From Heracleum sosnowskyi (Eukaryota; Streptophyta; Magnoliopsida; Apiales; Apiaceae): a DNA stretch of 64,000 nt. The notes under the pieces are model-generated. The model worked only from the letters and a program-made list of their open reading frames with translations. It was not told the DNA's origin and made no database searches. Below are positions 1-10,857 of the stretch, piece by piece (the stretch's first letter is position 1; each line of letters begins with the position of its first letter). A program made the position numbers and the translations under genes. Location of the stretch: the NCBI GenBank assembly GCA_030848705.1, contig JAUIZM010000018.1, positions 558,001 through 622,000 of the forward strand. The letters run 5' to 3'.

Positions 1-926
1 TGCCTTTGACTAATATTCTTGAAGTAGAGTTGTTTGATGTGTGGGGCATTGACTTCATGGGTCCATTCCCACCTTCTTTAAAAAATGAGTACATCTTAGT
101 GGTTGTTGATTATGTTTCTAAATGGGTGGAAGCTGCTGCCTATCCCACTAATGATGCAAAAGTTGTCATCAAGTTCTTGGACAAACACATTTTTACTCGT
201 TTCGGAACACCCAGGGCTATTATCAGTGATGAAGGCACACACTTTGTGAATAAATTATTGGCTAATACTTTGGCAAAGTATAATGTGAGACACAAGGTTG
301 CTACTGCCTACCATCCTCAAACTAATGGGCAAGCTGAGTTGTCTAACCGAGAAATTAAGGGTGTTCTTGAGAAAGTGGTGAACCCGAATCGAAAGGATTG
401 GTCTACAAGGTTAGATGAGGCTCTATGGGCTTATCGTACGGCGTACAAAACTCCTTTGGGCATGTCTCCCTATCGCTTGGTTTTTGGAAAAGCGTGTCAT
501 TTACCGGTTGAGCTTGAACACAAGGCTTATTGGGCTCTCAAAAATCTGAATTTTGACATGCAACTTGCTGGTGAAAAGAGAATGCTGCAACTTGATGAGT
601 TGGATGAACTGCGATTTTTCTCCTATGAGAATGCTAAGTTGTACAAGGAGAAGACAAAAAAGTGGCATGATAAAAACATTCAATCTCGAGTGTTTGAAGT
701 GGGGCAACAAGTCTTATTATTCAACTCAAGGCTAAAATTATTTCCAGGCAAGCTGAAATCTAGATGGTCTGGTCCTTTCACAATCGTGAAGGTACATCCC
801 TATGGAGCTGTGGAATTACGTGATAATCAAGGGGGTGAATTTCAGGTTAATGGGCAACGGTTAAAACATTATTGGGGAGGTGAGGTTATACGTGATAAAA
901 CCTCAATTGATTTGATGGAGCCTTGA
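1..926 (+). CDS. Ty3/gypsy integrase, C-terminal part of pol (5' end outside window)
   Basis: The frame is open to the window edge, so the protein starts upstream; about 308 codons are visible. It is the catalytic core and C-terminal domain of an Athila-type integrase, which would join element cDNA to chromosomal DNA in the nucleus. The D,D-35-E acidic residues are visible in the contexts GIDFMGP, ISDEGTHF and NGQAELSNREIK. After the core come the element-typical segment around FGKACHLPVELEHKAYWA and a C-terminal module ending near GQRLKHYWGGE. I see no chromodomain, which fits Athila/Tat rather than chromoviruses. There is no internal stop or frameshift. The stop at 924-926 is followed by a long non-coding region; no env-like ORF follows. 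Confidence 0.92.
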   Translation, partial: PLTNILEVELFDVWGIDFMGPFPPSLKNEYILVVVDYVSKWVEAAAYPTNDAKVVIKFLDKHIFTRFGTPRAIISDEGTHFVNKLLANTLAKYNVRHKVATAYHPQTNGQAELSNREIKGVLEKVVNPNRKDWSTRLDEALWAYRTAYKTPLGMSPYRLVFGKACHLPVELEHKAYWALKNLNFDMQLAGEKRMLQLDELDELRFFSYENAKLYKEKTKKWHDKNIQSRVFEVGQQVLLFNSRLKLFPGKLKSRWSGPFTIVKVHPYGAVELRDNQGGEFQVNGQRLKHYWGGEVIRDKTSIDLMEP

Positions 927-969
927 TGAAACTGATGTCTAGCCAAAGACATTAAAGAAAGGCGCTTCT

Positions 970-983
970 TGGGAGGCAACCCA
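970..983 (+). other. Conserved short hairpin after pol (tgggaggcaaccca)
   Basis: The bases tggg and ccca can pair around the loop aggcaa. The same hairpin with similar flanks (cgyttctt before, tgaatt/tgattt after) lies at 32330-32343 in gypsy 2. To my knowledge this block is common just after pol in Athila-type elements. Its function is not known to me. Confidence 0.7.
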
Positions 984-1350
984 TGAATTGTTGTTTCAGG
1001 TTAAAAAAAAAAATAATAATAATAATAAGAAAAAGAGGAGAGAATTGAGTTGTTGACAAAAAAATGGAGGAATGAAAAATTTTGCATGACCTGTCTATTT
1101 TGCGCACGATGAAACAGAAGAAAAAAAAAATTAAGTCGGGGAGCAGAGATATTCGCATGGTGAGCACAGCATGTGCATGGTGTGCAATTTTGAAAAAAAA
1201 AGAGATACAAATGAACAGGAATTAATGGGCATGTGGTTTTTTGTGATGGGCGTGCACAAATCTCTGTTAATATTCTTCTATTCAGCATTACTCTCATGCT
1301 TTTCAGCGCGCCCGCGCTGGTCCAACGTACAAAAATTTAAAGGAAATGGT

Positions 1351-1420
1351 TGAGTGGGGATTTGAACCCCTGAACACCAGCATCTCATCCAAAGTCACCA
1401 ACCACTGCACCAACGCATTT
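1351..1420 (-). other. tRNA-like segment in the 3' region of gypsy 1
   Basis: On the minus strand there is a perfect A-box-like string tggtgcagtgg (1402-1412) and a B-box-like string ggttcaaatcc (1358-1368), separated by 33 bases, with the T-arm-like hairpin ggggttcaaatcccc. A convincing acceptor stem is not visible, so this is probably not a working tRNA gene. Gypsy 2 has a different tRNA-like sequence at the same place with the same spacing (32863-32935). Confidence 0.55.
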
Positions 1421-3276
1421 AATGTGTTAGTAGTTGCTTTGTTTATTTAATAAACAAACTTTAAAACTACAATTTCAGCATGTCATTAAAGGGTACAGAG
1501 GAGCAAGCTTTTACAATATTCAAGTGACACTTCAGGCGGCACTAGGGGAGTACTTTGAACCTTTCTTTGTATATATTTTTTTTTATTTTAATTTTATTTT
1601 TGTATTTTTTTTAGGATCTTGTTAGTTAATTGTATATATTATATTCATTGGGGACAATGAACCGCTTAAGTTTGGGGAGGGGTTTCCAACATAAAATAAA
1701 ACATAAATAAAATAGATTTTTTTTTTCTTTTTTCTTTTTAATTTGTTAGATTTTTTTTTAGGATAATAGAAAAATAGAAAAACACAAAAAAAATTAGAAA
1801 ACCTAAAAAAATGATTGCCTTGTCAAAAAAGCATGTTAATAAGGATAAGTACACACCATGTAGACTTTTATTTTGCGAGTGTCATATATGTATCCTTGGC
1901 GTAAAATACCTTATACATGATGATGTCTTGTATGTGCTTGCGAAATTTCAAAACTTGAATGTACGTCAGTGTTGATTTTGATGAGTTTAGCATGCTATCA
2001 CCCGTGAGATCTTGGGCCTTAATATGCGATTGATACATCTTTTATCAATCTATTTTTTTTTGTGGTGAGCTATTTGTCATTGTGCATGTTGCTCTAGAAC
2101 TTGCTTTAAATCAGGTCGTGCGCATATTGATATCGTGTATTGTGTAAAAGTGATAAAGGCACTAGGATTAACCGTATTGTCCCAAACAGTACCCTGAAAA
2201 ATAATCCTTAGTGAGCCCCCTTGAGCCTATATCCTTTTTCTTCGTATATTACCATCACAATCTTGAGCCTATTAATTTGTTCTTGTTTTGATTGATTAGT
2301 AGAGCATTGTGATATATACTTGAGATTGGTAAAATATTGAGTGTGGGGATATCTTTGTTAATGTGTGAATTTTGGTGGGATTTGAATTGGTTTGGCTATT
2401 TCTTGTCAGTGACACTTCAAATAAAGTCACAAAGGTCAAAAAAAAAAAAAGCAAGAAAAAAAAATAGAGAGAGAAAAAAAAACAAAGAAAAAAAGAAGTG
2501 AAAAAAAAAATCTCTCTGAAAAAAGGAAAAGAGAGTATATGTTCAGTGGTTCTTACAATATGAAAGTTATGAGTTTACATTGTATGTGGGATGATATCTC
2601 AAAGTTAGTTTCATATTGAGTGCTTCAAGTGTATGTGAACATTATGCTCTATTAGTTGTCAAGTTTAGCCAACTGCAGCCTTTTCATTTTCCTACCCCTC
2701 ATCTAAGCCTCATTACAACCTATTACAAAGACCTTTTGATTTATACGAACACGAAGTCTAGAGATTTTGGTGGACAAGCAAGCTTATGGTAGCACATGTG
2801 CATTTGATTGAATTTGAGTGATACAGTTGCACCTAAACACTTGTGTGCTTTGAGTGTTTGTGAGGTTATCTTTCCATCCAAAGCATGCTATTATCTTGTT
2901 GATTGAGACTTTGATGTTATTCATGACATATTTTAGTCTTTCAGACTATGTGCGCGTACTTGAATAGTTGTGTTGGTGTGTAAAGTTGAGGAATTGCATT
3001 ATATGACATCTAAGAGCTATTACATGGTTAAGTTTGCATGTGTGGTGTGCTATGATATATTTCATGTTTGAGACTTGGCAGTCAACCCAAATAAGATTTT
3101 GTGGGTAGATTTACTATAAACCCTCACGAGACCTTACTCGTCCACTAGGGCTGCCTAGGGGTTTAAAGGGCTTGTTGCATATGCCAAATGCAACCGTGAT
3201 CACCTACGGAAGTGGTATTAGTTAGTTAGGACTTAGTATTTTTCTTTCTTCTTTGCCCGAGGACGTGCAAAATGCT

Positions 3277-3289
3277 AAGTGTGGGGATG
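3277..3289 (+). other. Polypurine tract of gypsy 1
   Basis: The purine-rich string aagtgtggggatg directly precedes the LTR start tgataag. It would prime plus-strand DNA synthesis. The identical tract precedes the right LTR of gypsy 2 (51632-51644). A second tract, cttaagtttggggagggg (about 1665-1682), could be an additional or central polypurine tract. Confidence 0.8.
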
Positions 3290-4677
3290 TGATAAGTGTG
3301 TGCTTTATCTATATATTGTCCCTATATTTTAGTTATTTTGTATTGATTTGGATTTTTATTTAATAAATTATAATGTTTTATTGTAGGTATGAAGGAGTTT
3401 TAATAAAGGAAGGCTTGGAGCTTAAATGGCAAGAGTTGAAGATTAATTTGATTAAAATTCGGATTTTATGACCCACTTGCGCAGTTCACACTGTTTGGGC
3501 CATAACTGGAGTTCTATAAGTCCGATTCAGACGATTCAATAGCCCACGGAAAGCTTATGAGAAGGGCTTTATCTCAGAAGTGGCCTTGATATTAAAATCC
3601 AGCCGAGTCAGTCCAGAAACAGAGCCCAACAGTCAGCTACGAATTTCTTTATTGGAATTCAATTCTGTTTGGGAAAATCTCCTTGTATTTTGTATTAAAT
3701 AATTTAAAACACTTGTATTAGAGATATTATTATATACTATTCAGACCTAATCTGAATATACATCGTAAGAGAGAGAGATAGACACACAAGGCAGAGAGAA
3801 AAAGAAGAAGCTTGAAGAAGGAGATTCAGCCATTGAAGACGTTCAACTGGAATTGATTTCTTCATCTTTGTGTTTAGAATTCTCTCCTTAACTCTTTTAA
3901 TTATGTTTATGTGCTATCAATTCTTGGATTGTTTTGAGATCTTGATTATGAACTAATTATATCAAGTTGGGATTTTTATGGAACCCTAGTATTGGATTGT
4001 TGGTGTTTTGATAAGAAGTATTGTATGCAGTTCATAGTTTATTCGTTCAAGTGGATTTTATGCTATATAATTGCTATTGTTTGGCCAACTGTAGTAAATT
4101 ATTGAGTTAATTATAATACTGAGAGGGTTATGATTAACTGACACAATACTTGAATGGTGCATGATTGTATCTGTTGATATTAATTCTGTGACGGTATAGA
4201 CATATATTGTTACCTTGCATAGCCGTGTGAAAATTGTGCTTTATTGTATTCTTGAGATTAAATTGGCATAGACATATGTTAGTTTAGTTTATAGAATCTA
4301 TATCATAGTGATTTCGAGAGAAACCTATGACTGTCGAATTTCAGGTTAGTAGATTATGAATTTGTTATGGTATTACACTGTTTTATTGCCAACATGAACA
4401 TATTAGGGGGAAGTAATTATCCTGGCTTAGTTTATCATATCTAAAACTCATCCAAGTGTCTTTGCTAGTATAATTTAGTTGGTTAAATCTAGTTCTTAAT
4501 AATTAGTTTAGTTATAAAACCATCATCAATCAACTTTTGTGTTCGATAACCGAATTGTCTGATATTGCCTGAGATTAATACAAATATATATAGTCCTTGA
4601 GGAATGAGATCTGGTATTTATTACTATATTACTTGTTTGTGATTGTGTACACTTGCACATTAGTATTTTACGCAACA
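3290..4677 (+). repeat. 3' LTR of gypsy 1
   Basis: It begins TGATAAG right after the polypurine tract and ends CGCAACA, length 1388 bp. It is clearly homologous along its length to the 1362-bp LTRs of gypsy 2, but more diverged from them than those two are from each other. The other LTR of this element is outside the window. Confidence 0.93.
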
Positions 4678-5730
4678 GAAACCCTAGCTCAATTCTTACT
4701 GGAAAGTGGATTCAAAAGAGGTACCATTGATAAAACTCTCTTTTATTTGAATCATGGTAAGGATTTGCTTTTAGTTCAGATTTATGTGGATGATATCATA
4801 TTTGGGTCAACAAACAATAAGTTATGTGAAAAGTTCTCTAAGCTTATGCAGTCAAGATATCAAATGAGCATGATGGGAGAAATGAGTTATTTTCTTGGTC
4901 TTCAAGTTAAACAGAATGATGATGACATCTTTATCAATCAGTCCAAATATACTAAGAATTTACTAAAAAGATTTAACATGCAAGACTGTGCTATTGCAAG
5001 TACTCCCATAGCTACAGCTACCAAACTTGATCCTGATCAAGGTACCGAGGTAGATGTAACTCACTACAGAGGAATGATTGGCTCCTTATTGTATCTCACT
5101 GCAAGTAGACCTGATATCATGTTTGCAACCTGTCTGTGTGCAAGATTTCAAGAAAAACCTAGGGAACCTCATCTGGTTGCAGTCAAAAGAATTTTCAGAT
5201 ATCTCAAAGGCACACTATCTCTTGGTCTTTGGTATGCAAGGGAATCAGATTTTGGTTTGTATGGTTATTCGGATGCTGATTTTGCAGGATGTAAGATAGA
5301 CAGGAAAAGTACTTCAGGAAGCTGTCAGTTTTTGGGTGGTAGATTAGTCTCTTGGTTCAGTAAAAAGCAAAAGTCAATCTCTACCTCAACAGCCGAAGCT
5401 GAGTACATTGCTGCTGGAAGTTGCTGTGCTCAGATAATGTGGATGAGAAATCAGTTGTTAGATTATGGCCTGTCATACTCAAAAATCCCTATTTATTGTG
5501 ATAACCAAAGTGCTATTGCAATGACAGGAAATCCAGTTCAGCATTCTCTTACTAAGCACATAAGTATTAGATATCACTTCATAAGAGAACAGGTTCTGGA
5601 AGGAACAATTGAACTACATTTTGTTCCTACTGATCAACAACTACCTAATATATTCACCAAGCCACTGCCTGAAGCTACTTTCAATAAGTTGGTGAATGAA
5701 CTTGGAATGATGAATTTTGAGAACTTCTGA
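4678..5730 (+). CDS. Copia A reverse transcriptase (C-terminal part) and RNase H
   Basis: The true element sequence starts at 4678; upstream in-frame codons belong to the inserted gypsy LTR. Visible features are the RT catalytic motif YVDDIIFGS, the copia RT tail SLLYLTASRPDIMFA, and the RNase H blocks DRKSTSGSCQFLGG, STAEAEYIAAGSCCAQ and CDNQSAIAM, ending near FTKPLPEATFNKLVNELGM. These would copy element RNA and remove the template strand. There is no stop or frameshift in the visible part, but the gene is dead because gypsy 1 splits it. Close relatives in the window are in copia B, D and E. Confidence 0.92.
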   Translation, partial: ETLAQFLLESGFKRGTIDKTLFYLNHGKDLLLVQIYVDDIIFGSTNNKLCEKFSKLMQSRYQMSMMGEMSYFLGLQVKQNDDDIFINQSKYTKNLLKRFNMQDCAIASTPIATATKLDPDQGTEVDVTHYRGMIGSLLYLTASRPDIMFATCLCARFQEKPREPHLVAVKRIFRYLKGTLSLGLWYARESDFGLYGYSDADFAGCKIDRKSTSGSCQFLGGRLVSWFSKKQKSISTSTAEAEYIAAGSCCAQIMWMRNQLLDYGLSYSKIPIYCDNQSAIAMTGNPVQHSLTKHISIRYHFIREQVLEGTIELHFVPTDQQLPNIFTKPLPEATFNKLVNELGMMNFENF

Positions 5731-6223
5731 GAAAAGCTACAGAGAAGAAATTTTGATGACTGTCAAATCCTGATGGTCATTCTGGAAGGTATGTAATTTT
5801 GATCAAATCCTAATAGGACAAAATCCTGACAGGAAGTCAACTGGTCAATCCTGATGTACAGGTCAGTATTTCATTGGTTAATTTGTGCCTGGTTTTTCGT
5901 TAGTAAATGCGGAGAAACGGTTGAGTTTTATTTGGACAACTGTATGCGCGCGTGTGTTGCACAAATATATATATACACATAGATACACATCAAAAGCGGT
6001 GCAGTTATACTTAATGTCACACGTAATCTGGTCCACTAATTCTATATGCACAAATCATATCATGCCACCTGTCCCTGAGAGCAATATTTTGTGTTAACAA
6101 AATATAGTTGATTGTCTAAAATTCCAAATTACTCTCTAATCATCAGTTTTTCACCTCTTTCTCTCTGTGCTCAAGAACCCTAAATTCTATATCTCAAATC
6201 TCAAGTTTTCTATATTTTTCTAA
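5731..6223 (+). promoter_or_regulatory. Leader of the A aORF: atcctga motif copies and TATA-like box
   Basis: No ORF lies here. At least three copies of aatcctga(t/c) occur at about 5766, 5822 and 5847. A TATA-like run, atatatatatacac, lies at about 5965-5978, roughly 250 bases before the aORF ATG. The same motif, inverted (tcaggat), fills the A LTR upstream of its TATA box. I infer an internal promoter for the aORF. Confidence 0.5.
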
Positions 6224-9200
6224 ATGGCGTCTTTATCATTCATGAATAAACAGACTGTGGTTAGTGGTATTACATTTGCCACTAATAATTATGTAGCCAT
6301 ACTAGACCATCAGGAATTGCCTACTGAGTTCCATATAATTCAGGATTTTCTTACTTCAAGTCCATTGAAGTATGCTTTAACAGAGCCTGCGAGTGTTTCT
6401 CTTAAGTCTGTGATGCAGGTCTGGAACACAGTTGTTTTCGGTAAAAGTGCTACATGAACTGTTTTGATGCAGTTTGAATGCAATGGAGTAGTTCATCATG
6501 TCACTCCTGCTGTTATTGAGGAAGCCCTGCATTTACCTATTCTTGGTGATGCTGTTCCTGATAATGTTTCAGACTCAACTCTTTTTGAGTTTGTTACAAA
6601 ATTGGGATACAAGGGGGAAGTAAAGAGATATGGTAATCTCTTCAGGACAAAGCTCAAAAGGGAGTGGAATTATTTCTTTGACACACTCAGCAGATGTTTC
6701 GTGAATAAGACATCTAATTTTGATGCTCTGCCATCAGGATCACTCAAGATTGGGTACTCTCTTATCTACTCTAAAGTTTTTGATTATGGTAGTTTTGTGT
6801 TGAAAGCTTTAAGTGATAGAAAATCTGATAAATTAGGCTATGTCTATTTTATTAGATTTTTCAAATTAATATTCAATCACTTATGTCCTGGTGTCACTTT
6901 TGAGGATGATGTGGTTTTACCAATTTGTAAAATTACAGAAAACAATTTGAAGTCCTTAGTCAATTCTGATAAGGCAAATGGTTTTATAGGCAATGCCTTT
7001 ATTCCTGATGAGGTCAGGTTTTTCTTACATCAGAAAATGCCTACTTGTTATGGATTACTTTCAGATGCTATGGGACAAGGCCAATCACACCTTGTTTCTA
7101 ACCCAAGCATCCATCCCAAACAGTCTAAACACTCAACAGCCACCTCTACTGTCTCTCAAAAGACTTTAGTTGTAAAATCAAAGAAATCAGCTAGAACTGA
7201 TGTGTCTGGAAGGCAATCAGGTTCAAAGGATTTTTCCTCTACACCACTCACTAAAAAGAAGGAACAAGGGGGTGTACAAGGGGTCCTGGTTCAGAAGAAA
7301 GCTGATAAAGGTGTTGAGAGTGTTACTGTGAAGAGAAAGTTAGTTCTCAGGGATGAGACTGATTCAGAGGATGATCTACCTTTATCCTCTAAGTTTAAGA
7401 TCAACAAGGAAGTTACTGATACTGCTACTGAAGCTGTGGCATCAACTCCAAAGCCACAGAAGAAAAGGAAACTAGTGAAGAGCAGGTATCACATTTCTTT
7501 GGAAAAGAAGCAGGATACTGATGGTCAGGATATCTCAAATCCTGATGAACAATCAAATCCTGATGCTCAAGCTAATCCTGACGTTGGTAATCCTGATGCT
7601 GCATCAAGTCAAGTGTTAACTATTTCGGATTCTCCAGTCACAAGCTCTCCTACAACAAGACATATTGATATTTCCTGGGAGAAGCTGGGTGCTGCTGCCT
7701 CTAAGCTTGGATTCACACATCCTTTGGATAACAAAAGGAAGGCAGAAGATTTGGTTTACACAAGACAGAAGAAACTGAAAGGATCAAGCCCACAAGAACC
7801 TGAATCTCAAAGTGGTTCAGAAGCTATTTTTGATGATCCAGCCACACAAGAACCACTCAATCAAAGTTTGGGTGCAGGCATAGCTGAAGGAATGGTCACA
7901 CAAGAACCATTTTCTCAAAGGGAGAATGAAGACATGGAAATTCCAGCCACACAAGAACCATCTTCTCAATGTGAAGATGCAGGCAAAGCTACAATTTCTG
8001 AGAAATTTCCTGACACGGCTCAAGGGGTTTCTGGTGCAGATGAAATTACAAGATTGGTCGAGGACACTGTCATTGAGTGAAGCACACAAGAACCTCCAAC
8101 TCAAAGTGTTGCAGAAGCTTCTAAACCTCAGGCTCCACAAGAACCATCAGTATCAAATCCTGATGCAAGCCAACCAAATCCTGATGGTGTTACTCCTGAC
8201 GCAAGTGGTGCTCCTGATGCTGAGCCAATCCTGATACAGCCACTGCGGTCAAGGCCAATGATAAATCCTATCACAGCATCTCAGGATAAGCTTAAAGGTA
8301 TTGCTTTTCCTGATCCTGAAATTTCTAATGCTACTGATGCTGATGATAGTGATGATGATGATGATGATCATCATCATCATCTTGATGAGAAGGATCAGCT
8401 TGTTACAGCCATTAAAGCAAGTCTTGGAACTAACTATGGTTCATCAAGCACATTCATGGCTGACAAGGCTACTACTGGAAAAGATCAAAGACAACCTTTT
8501 TCTGTTCCTTCTGAAGTTAATCATGTTGAGATGATGAAAAGGCAACAATGGGAAAGTGAATGGTATAATTCTGCTGATACAGTTAGTTATCCATATGCCT
8601 TGGATCATGCTCATGATGCAGTGAAAATGATAGAGAATACAGATTTGAAGAATCATTTGAAGGCTACTACTCTGTTATCTAAAAGTCTGAAACATGAGAT
8701 TGATTCTGTCAAAGTTACTTCTGAGTTGGTGAGGGGAGATATTGATTTAAAATTTACAAATGTGCCTACTGTTCTTCAACTAAGGATAGTGGAATCCCAA
8801 GTGAACTCTGTTCTTTCTGAACAAACCTCCATCAACAGAAGGATTGATTCTCTTGATTCTAAGGTAACTGATATTCAAACCTCTATTGCCTTGATTTTGA
8901 GTTTATTGTCAAATACTGATGTCAAAAAGGGGGAGAAGGTAAGTCAGACAAAATGTACACCTAATCTAGTATTAAGGAATAATGATGATGATACTGGAAA
9001 TGATGGTGGTGACAAAGTTTTACAAGGAGAAACCTCTGATGCTGATGTTGTGAAATCTACAATTCAAACTTCTCAAAGTCAAACAACTCAGTCAACTCAT
9101 GTTTCTGATTCTGGAGTAAAGACAGTAAGGACACTGGTGCAATCTCATATCCTGACGGAATCTCAAATCCTGACAGGTGATCAAATCCTGACGCCTGGTC

Positions 9201-10748
9201 ATGAACAAATTCTTTATAAAATTCCTGAAGGTGATGAAAATGTTTTCATTGATAATCCTGAAGATGCATCAAATTTATTCCGGAAGTTCAAGACAAACCA
9301 AGGAAGAGTTGTTACTCTTTTTCATACTGATAAGAGGGTACAACAACTTTTTGCTAGGAAGGCACTCTCTACTGCTTCTGAAGAATATCCTGATCTCTCT
9401 CAAGAAGAATTTTTAAATGCTCAAAGAGAAATGATGGAAAGTTTCAAGAATCCTGCTCCTGCTAGAGGTAGAGGAGGCAGAGGAAGAAGAGGTGGTAGAA
9501 GAGGAAGGAGAAAATCATCAACTTTAATTATGCCTAGACAGACAAGGTCTAGAAGTCTAAGAATTGAAGAAATTCCTTCAGATATTCAAACTCCAATAGA
9601 TCCTGATACTTTGGCTGTCAGGACTATCATTCAAAAGGAAGATAAAGTTGAAGAGGAATCTGACATTTCTCTGAGAAGAAAACCAAGAAAATCAACTCTC
9701 TTCAGTAATGCAAGTCAAATTTCAGACTCAAATCCTGACATTGCTCAAGGTCCTGATGATTCTGAAATTCTACAAGAGGTTGATTTATTAATTTTTTCTA
9801 CAGTGGTTGATTCTCATAACAGAGAAGTGGATGAAGAAGAAAAAGTAAGAAGAAGGGAAGTTACAAGAACAAAAACTAGAGATTTCAATCTCTACCTTCA
9901 GAAGATTAAAGATTCTAATAGAAGATTGTGGAGAAATCCAAACAGACCATAATCTTTACTTGAAAGAAGCTATGCTCTTGAAAAGGAGAAAGATAAGAAG
10001 TGGAAGCATATAAGTATATTGAGGTGTAACACACCTATCAATTTTCAGAACGGAGGAATTAGAACAACTGCTTCAAGTGTTGTTGATTTATCTGAAATGG
10101 TTAGATTAAAAGCACTCTGGCTACAAATGTTTTCAAATCTGAAGCAATTGTCAAGTAATTCAAGAGGAGGTATTGGACACAGGGATGCTGAATATCTAAA
10201 TATTTCTTATGTTGATCCTTACTCCTTGACTAAAATTGGAGCTTCTATACTTTATGAAGGATGGTACTGTGAAGATCATGAACATTCAAGATCTTCTGAT
10301 GAAAACTACAAAGGAACTGAAATATGTTCATTATTTGCTGAGATGGAAAAACAAAATATGCAAAGAATGGAGTGATGCAATTCTGTCAACAATCAGAAGA
10401 AGACTGGATGAAGGAAGAAATTTCAATGGTAATTATACTCCCATGTACATAAATCTAGAAGGTGAAGATGTGGAAATGCAAAGAGGTACTGCTGTTAAAG
10501 AAGAAATTTTTGGCATGACACAACTTAATCTTAATCCTGATGGGAAGGAAATTGCTTATCTATTGCTTGAAGAGAACAGTCTACCGAGGAACTCTATTCA
10601 GAATCTCAGAGCAGCTATCTACCAGATTGATGAGGAAGATGAAGAACTCAGAAATCTTAAGGAAAGATTGATTCAGATACTGGAAGAAAAAGAAGAAAAT
10701 ATGTTATCCAGTTTCTTGAAGTCAAATCTGTTTCTTCAGAGAATTTAA
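6224..10748 (+). pseudogene. Copia A accessory ORF (aORF), broken
   Basis: This is one former reading frame of about 1500 codons. It is cut by in-frame TGA at 6455, TGA at 8078 and TAA at 9950, and by a frameshift near 10240-10330. The pieces 6224-9952 and 10019-10375 share a frame; the end (to 10748) is in another. The N-terminal ~250 residues resemble the globular region of the aORFs of B, D and E. Next come an S/T/K-rich stretch with an NLS-like patch KPQKKRKLVK, repeats of NPD and TQEP, an Asp/His run, and a Gly/Arg-rich patch. I see no signal peptide or membrane segment, so it is not an obvious envelope protein. The function is unknown. Many codons are built from the motif aatcctga in different frames. 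Confidence 0.8.
8346..8382 (+). repeat. (gat)n/(cat)n inverted trinucleotide run
   Basis: A run of gat units passes directly into cat units inside the A aORF and encodes an Asp run followed by a His run. The two halves are complementary, so the RNA or single-stranded DNA could form a hairpin. It may be no more than a microsatellite in low-complexity coding sequence. Confidence 0.7.
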
Positions 10749-10843
10749 ACAGATAAGTTGTTGCAGTAAATAATTGTACATTTTGTATATATGTTTTTGA
10801 CATCATTGAATCTAGGAATCTATACCTTGTTTTACAAAGTATA

Positions 10844-10857
10844 AGATTGGGGGAGAT
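10844..10857 (+). other. Polypurine tract of copia A
   Basis: The string aagattgggggagat lies directly before the LTR start TGTTAGATC. Copia B, D and E have the same ggggagat core at the same place. Confidence 0.85.

Larger units (their letters stand above)
927..3289 (+). other. Long 3' non-coding region of gypsy 1
   Basis: This is 2.36 kb between the pol stop and the 3' LTR, with no credible ORF. It is A/T-rich with poly-A and poly-T runs near 1005-1025, 1560-1620, 1720-1800 and 2440-2520. The same blocks recur in the same order in gypsy 2 (32282-33664 continued at 50517-51644), although gypsy 2 has lost most of pol. Shared blocks are the tgggaggcaaccca hairpin, a tRNA-like segment, a purine-rich tract near 1664-1683 and the pre-LTR polypurine tract. 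Conservation without coding content suggests cis functions such as priming, packaging or RNA structure; that last step is inference. Confidence 0.8.
1..4677 (+). mobile_element. Ty3/gypsy element, Athila lineage (gypsy 1), 3' half
   Basis: The visible part runs integrase, a long 3' non-coding region, a polypurine tract and the 3' LTR. The left part lies before the window. The element interrupts the reverse transcriptase frame of copia A: the RT reading frame resumes at base 4678, directly after the LTR terminus cgcaaca. The expected 5-bp target duplication starts gaaac, but its left copy is outside the window. Athila assignment rests on the integrase sequence style, the conserved 3' block tgggaggcaaccca, and the related gypsy 2 at 29360-53006, which has a tRNA-Asp-type primer site. 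Confidence 0.9.

Noticed and set aside
1351..1420. A true tRNA gene
   Set aside because: A and B boxes are present but the acceptor stem does not pair well; called tRNA-like only.
4597..4677. An ORF start at 4597 extending the copia A RT upstream
   Set aside because: These codons are the end of the gypsy 1 LTR; the RT frame really begins at 4678 after the insertion.
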